Below are positions 7,967-10,611 of a stretch of 10,611 nt of DNA, piece after piece. The notes beneath the pieces were generated by a model, which did not search any database, was not told where the DNA came from, and saw only the letters and a program-made list of their open reading frames with translations. Position 1 is the first letter of the stretch; each line of letters begins with the position of its first letter. The position numbers were made by a program, and so were the translations under genes. Source of the DNA: Monoraphidium neglectum (taxonomy: Eukaryota; Chlorophyta; Chlorophyceae; Sphaeropleales; Selenastraceae); contig NW_014013337.1 of assembly GCF_000611645.1 (NCBI RefSeq), positions 22,205 through 32,815 on the forward strand. The letters are read 5' to 3'.

Positions 7967-8418
7967 CGGTATTGTGCGAATGTCAGTGCATGAGCAGCGC
8001 ACGCACATTTCTGCGCGGGAATACCTCCGGGTCGCTTTGTCCAAGAGCCGCCCGAGGCAACTTCTCACGGTCCGCGAGAAGCTGGTGGGGACATGAGCAC
8101 GGCACTCTAAGAAGATGGCGATTATAAGCATTGTTGACGCAACTCTGTGCTTATCACGTGGTCAGCACACACTTTGGTACCGTGTGACACCAGTTGAGAT
8201 GACTTACTTGACTCATTGACTTCTGTTTGACTACACATTTATAGGGGAGCCCAAAATGCTTGTGTGGGCGACATACACAAAATTGTTTCTGTGGAGGCTG
8301 TAGCTGCTGCTTGTGACTGAGCCTAACCACACGACCTTGGACAGGTCCCCTTGGTGAGGCCCACATATGGTGCACAACCTCTGCATCACGCGCACAAGCA
8401 GCAAGCGATTCCGTGGTT
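7967..8418. other. Intergenic stretch between two tandem minus-strand genes, no gene seen
   Basis: It holds the upstream region of the secreted-protein gene and the region past the poly(A) signal of the gene to the right. It is AT-richer than the rest (for example GATTATAAGC near 8119 and ATTTATAGGG near 8237). No frame with splice support, no tRNA-like T-loop and no strong repeat were seen. Confidence 0.6.
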
Positions 8419-8423
8419 TTACA
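8419..8423 (-). terminator. TGTAA polyadenylation signal of the poly-Ala/poly-Gln gene
   Basis: Minus-strand GCTGTAAAAC places TGTAA 51 bp beyond the stop codon at 8474-8476, a close fit to the green-algal poly(A) signal. It supports the reading that the gene ends right after the CAG repeat. Confidence 0.65.
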
Positions 8424-8473
8424 GCTTGAAGGGGATAAAGCGAGACATAAACTTCCAATATTCGCCCTGGCAA

Positions 8474-8478
8474 TTATT

Positions 8479-8542
<64 letters not shown>

Positions 8543-9649
8543 AATGCCATCGCCGCTGGGGGAGTTGCAGCCATCCGCCCACGCGACTCCTTGCGCAAAC
8601 TTGCGGCTTACAGCCGTGCCAAGTGGCGATGGCGACCCTCCCCCAGCTGATGATGTCACCAGCGGCGAGAAGAGGGAGCGTGAGGACAACCGGCTGGGGC
8701 TGATGCGGCTGGGCCTGCAGAAATTGAGTGTGCGGCAGCGCGGCTTTCCGTAAGCAAGTACAGCACGAGCGATGGGAATGGATGGAAGTGCTACTTGAGC
8801 ACGACCCCCTGCACGCTGCGCTCTTCCCTCGTCACATGCATCCCATGCTGCAACAAGTTGGCCATGTTTAACTCTCACCGTGTTTGCAGCTGCCGCTGCT
8901 GCAGTCGCTGCAGCTCCTGGAGCCTTGACATCAGCAGCTTCAGGGCAAGCCACGCGGCGGCAGGGTCCTGCGCCTCGGATTGCAGCGCGGCGAGCCTCGC
9001 CGCCTGCCTCGCCAGCAGCTGGCGCCGCGGGACGGCGTCCAGCGATGATGCGGTCGCTGTCGCTGCAGCCACTCGCTCGTCCAGAGTCGGCGCCATTGCG
9101 GCGAGGGCGCTGTAGAGGGGAGGCCAGAGGGAAACGCAGATGGCTTGGACTGGATGAGATCGTCCGGCTCTAACAAGCAGGGATGGGGAGCATTGGCGCT
9201 CGCAGCTGAAGGCTTGGTGCATTTTGAGGCCTCCAACTGCACCCGTTGTCCCCCATCCCTGCTGCGTGTGTTCGCTCCTGGGGTCGCTGCTTGGCGCAGT
9301 GCACACAAGCAAAGTAGCCGCCGCTGCCCAAATGAGCCAGATCCCCCCACCTGTTGATGTGGCCGAACGCAGCACAAGGCGCCTCGCGTGGCCCCCTGCG
9401 CGCCGTGCTGAATGAAGCTGCGCTGCCCAGGCCGCTCGCACCCAGCCGTGCGCCGTCGCTTGCGCTGGTGGCGGGCCAAGACACGCAGCTGGTGGCAGTG
9501 CCGGGCCGCGTCAGTGCTTCGCCGCTGGTGAGTTGCCCAGGGCTCGAGCGGCCGCTGCGTGCTGCTGTCTTGGCAGCGCCGTCAATCAAGTCGCCAGCAC
9601 CCGCCATGGTCGGGGCTGCCACTGTCCCAGCAGATGCAGCATCCCAAGG

Positions 9650-9711
<62 letters not shown>

Positions 9712-10611
9712 ACGAAGAAGAAGCTGCCAAGCAGGTGGCAAACAGCTGGCACGCCTCAGCTGCTGGATCCAGCACCCACCCGTCCAGACCTTCGCTGCGG
9801 GCCGCCATGACAAATGCAGTCGCGCTGATGCGGGCGCGGCGCCGGCTGCCCTTTCGGCGGTGACGAGGGGCCCCGGCAGGGGCGAGGGCGGCCGCCCACA
9901 TGCGTTTGATGTCGGCTTCCTGCAACAGCATCAGTATTGCACCACAAGCAAACATGGTGTCGCGTTGCGTAAGCCTGCGCGCATGACTGCGTCTGTTGTC
10001 CCTGCTTCTTTGGGAGCCAGCTACCCAGGTGCATTGGAACGCAGATCAACGCCTCAGTGCTGTATCAAGACCACGAACTCACTGCCCCTGGGGCCGCATG
10101 CGCACCCCCACACGCACCTGCGCCCCGGGCGCCGCCAGCCGCGCCATCGCGGAAAAGTCCTCCCGACCTGCCAGCCCGTCGTCGCCGCAGCCTGCAGGCG
10201 TGAGTGGTGCGGGCGGGTTTGCACCTGCTCATCAACACCCGCTTCACACAGAACGCAAGCCGCTCGCGAGTGGAACCGCTAGCCCCGCCGCACGGCCACT
10301 GGCCGTATGGCCATACTGTCAGGCGCCCCTAGGCCGCTTCCCGCCTGCCAGCGCCACGACCCCTGCCCGCGTTGCGGCGGGCCCTCACCCGCCCTGAAGA
10401 GTGACCCTAGTGCGGCTGCGTTGGCCCGGGCCCTCACGAGCCACTCGTCCATCAGAAGGTCGAGCAAGCCCCACGCGCTGTAAGTGCGCGACCCCGCAGC
10501 TGCAGGTGCTGACGACGACGGCGCGCCGGCAACAGCGGCGCCGTCGGCCGCGGCGCGGGTCCGCGCCCAAGCGGAAGGCGGCGTCCCCGGCCGCGCGCCG
10601 CCCCGCGACGC
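8474..10611 (-). CDS. Unrecognised protein with possible EF-hand-like stretch and poly-Ala and C-terminal poly-Gln tracts; 5' end outside the window
   Basis: Exons in transcript order: 10611-10389 (open to the right edge), 10191-10118, 9919-9351, 9109-8879, 8714-8474; phases agree over 445 codons and end in TAA. The first exon is Ala/Pro-rich, then WGLLDLLMDEWL. Across the next junctions the chain reads SLFRAGCGDDGLAGREDF, SAMARLAAPGAQ and EADIKRMWAAAL, then ISATAFVMAARSEGL; this spacing recalls a pair of EF-hands whose calcium loops have lost key acidic residues. Next come 20 Ala, a Ser/Ala/Gly-rich stretch, a predicted coiled coil (RRQLLARQAARLAALQ, then LKLLMSRLQELQRLQQ), a Ser/Pro-rich tail, and 20 Gln followed by Lys and the stop. 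A scaffold or regulatory role is possible; no family is claimed. An acceptor-like TTACAG before 10477 could instead start the first exon there. Confidence 0.68.
8480..8541. repeat. (CAG)n tract encoding C-terminal poly-Gln
   Basis: On the minus strand 18 pure CAG units (8539-8486) are followed by one CAA and one more CAG, then AAA and the TAA stop. Read in the gene's frame this is 20 glutamines, one residue before the protein's end. The single CAA is the only interruption. Confidence 0.93.
9650..9710. repeat. (CTG/CAG)n tract encoding internal poly-Ala
   Basis: Twenty pure GCT units (9651-9710) on the plus strand; on the minus strand the gene's frame reads 20 GCA alanine codons (9709-9650), preceded by Ser residues and followed by PWDAA. 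No interruption is present. Both strands stay open across it, so antisense frames here are not evidence of another gene. Confidence 0.93.

Noticed and set aside
8351..8650. Plus-strand frame with poly-Leu or poly-Ala from the left CTG repeat
   Set aside because: It exists because of the CTG repeat and overlaps the last exon and 3' UTR of the minus-strand gene; no supporting motif or splice context.
9354..9863. Long plus-strand open frame with poly-Ala across the right-hand triplet repeat
   Set aside because: It is antisense to exon 3 of the minus-strand gene. Repeats and high GC keep both strands open. The minus strand has in-phase splice sites on both sides, a coherent protein and a poly(A) signal; the plus frame has none.

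Overview
The window looks like nuclear DNA of a green alga (Chlorophyta). The base composition is GC-rich by eye. Genes are cut by many short introns (157-347 bp in my models). A plastid-type transit peptide heads a plant/algal CRT-like transporter, and the green-algal polyadenylation motif TGTAA lies just past the ends of two genes. No bacterial operon, tRNA, rRNA or CRISPR signal was seen. All exon models were built by hand from reading-frame continuity, splice consensus, phase agreement and remembered family motifs; no search was run.

Layout, left to right. (1) 1-326, plus strand: the 3' end of a non-LTR (LINE) retrotransposon, with the last codons of its polyprotein, a short 3' UTR and an (ATGTA)3 tail. 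(2) 430-3292, minus strand: a complete seven-exon gene for a CRT-like transporter (CLT family, plastid envelope glutathione / gamma-glutamylcysteine transport), with an 87-bp Z-DNA-prone CA/GT tract in intron 5. (3) 3293-3629: a compact divergent promoter with a TATA box. (4) 3630-5214, plus strand: a complete five-exon gene for a small nucleoredoxin/tryparedoxin-like protein with a WCPPC active site and a C-terminal membrane anchor. (5) 5215-5923: convergent 3' regions holding a strong hairpin and a TGTAA signal. (6) 5924-7885, minus strand: a complete six-exon gene for a secreted 307-aa protein of unrecognised family. (7) 7886-8473: intergenic. (8) 8474-10611, minus strand: the last five exons of an unrecognised protein with a possible degenerate EF-hand-like stretch, a poly-Ala tract and a C-terminal poly-Gln tract. 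Both tracts are encoded by about 60 bp of CAG/CTG repeat read in different frames.

How they may work together: the transporter and the thioredoxin-like protein are head to head across at most 337 bp, and both belong to low-molecular-weight thiol/redox biology, so shared regulation is plausible. Three of the ten introns in this pair need GC rather than GT donors, against none of nine in the two right-hand genes. The LINE lies tail to tail with the transporter gene, and no TGTAA motif was found for the transporter between its stop and the window edge.
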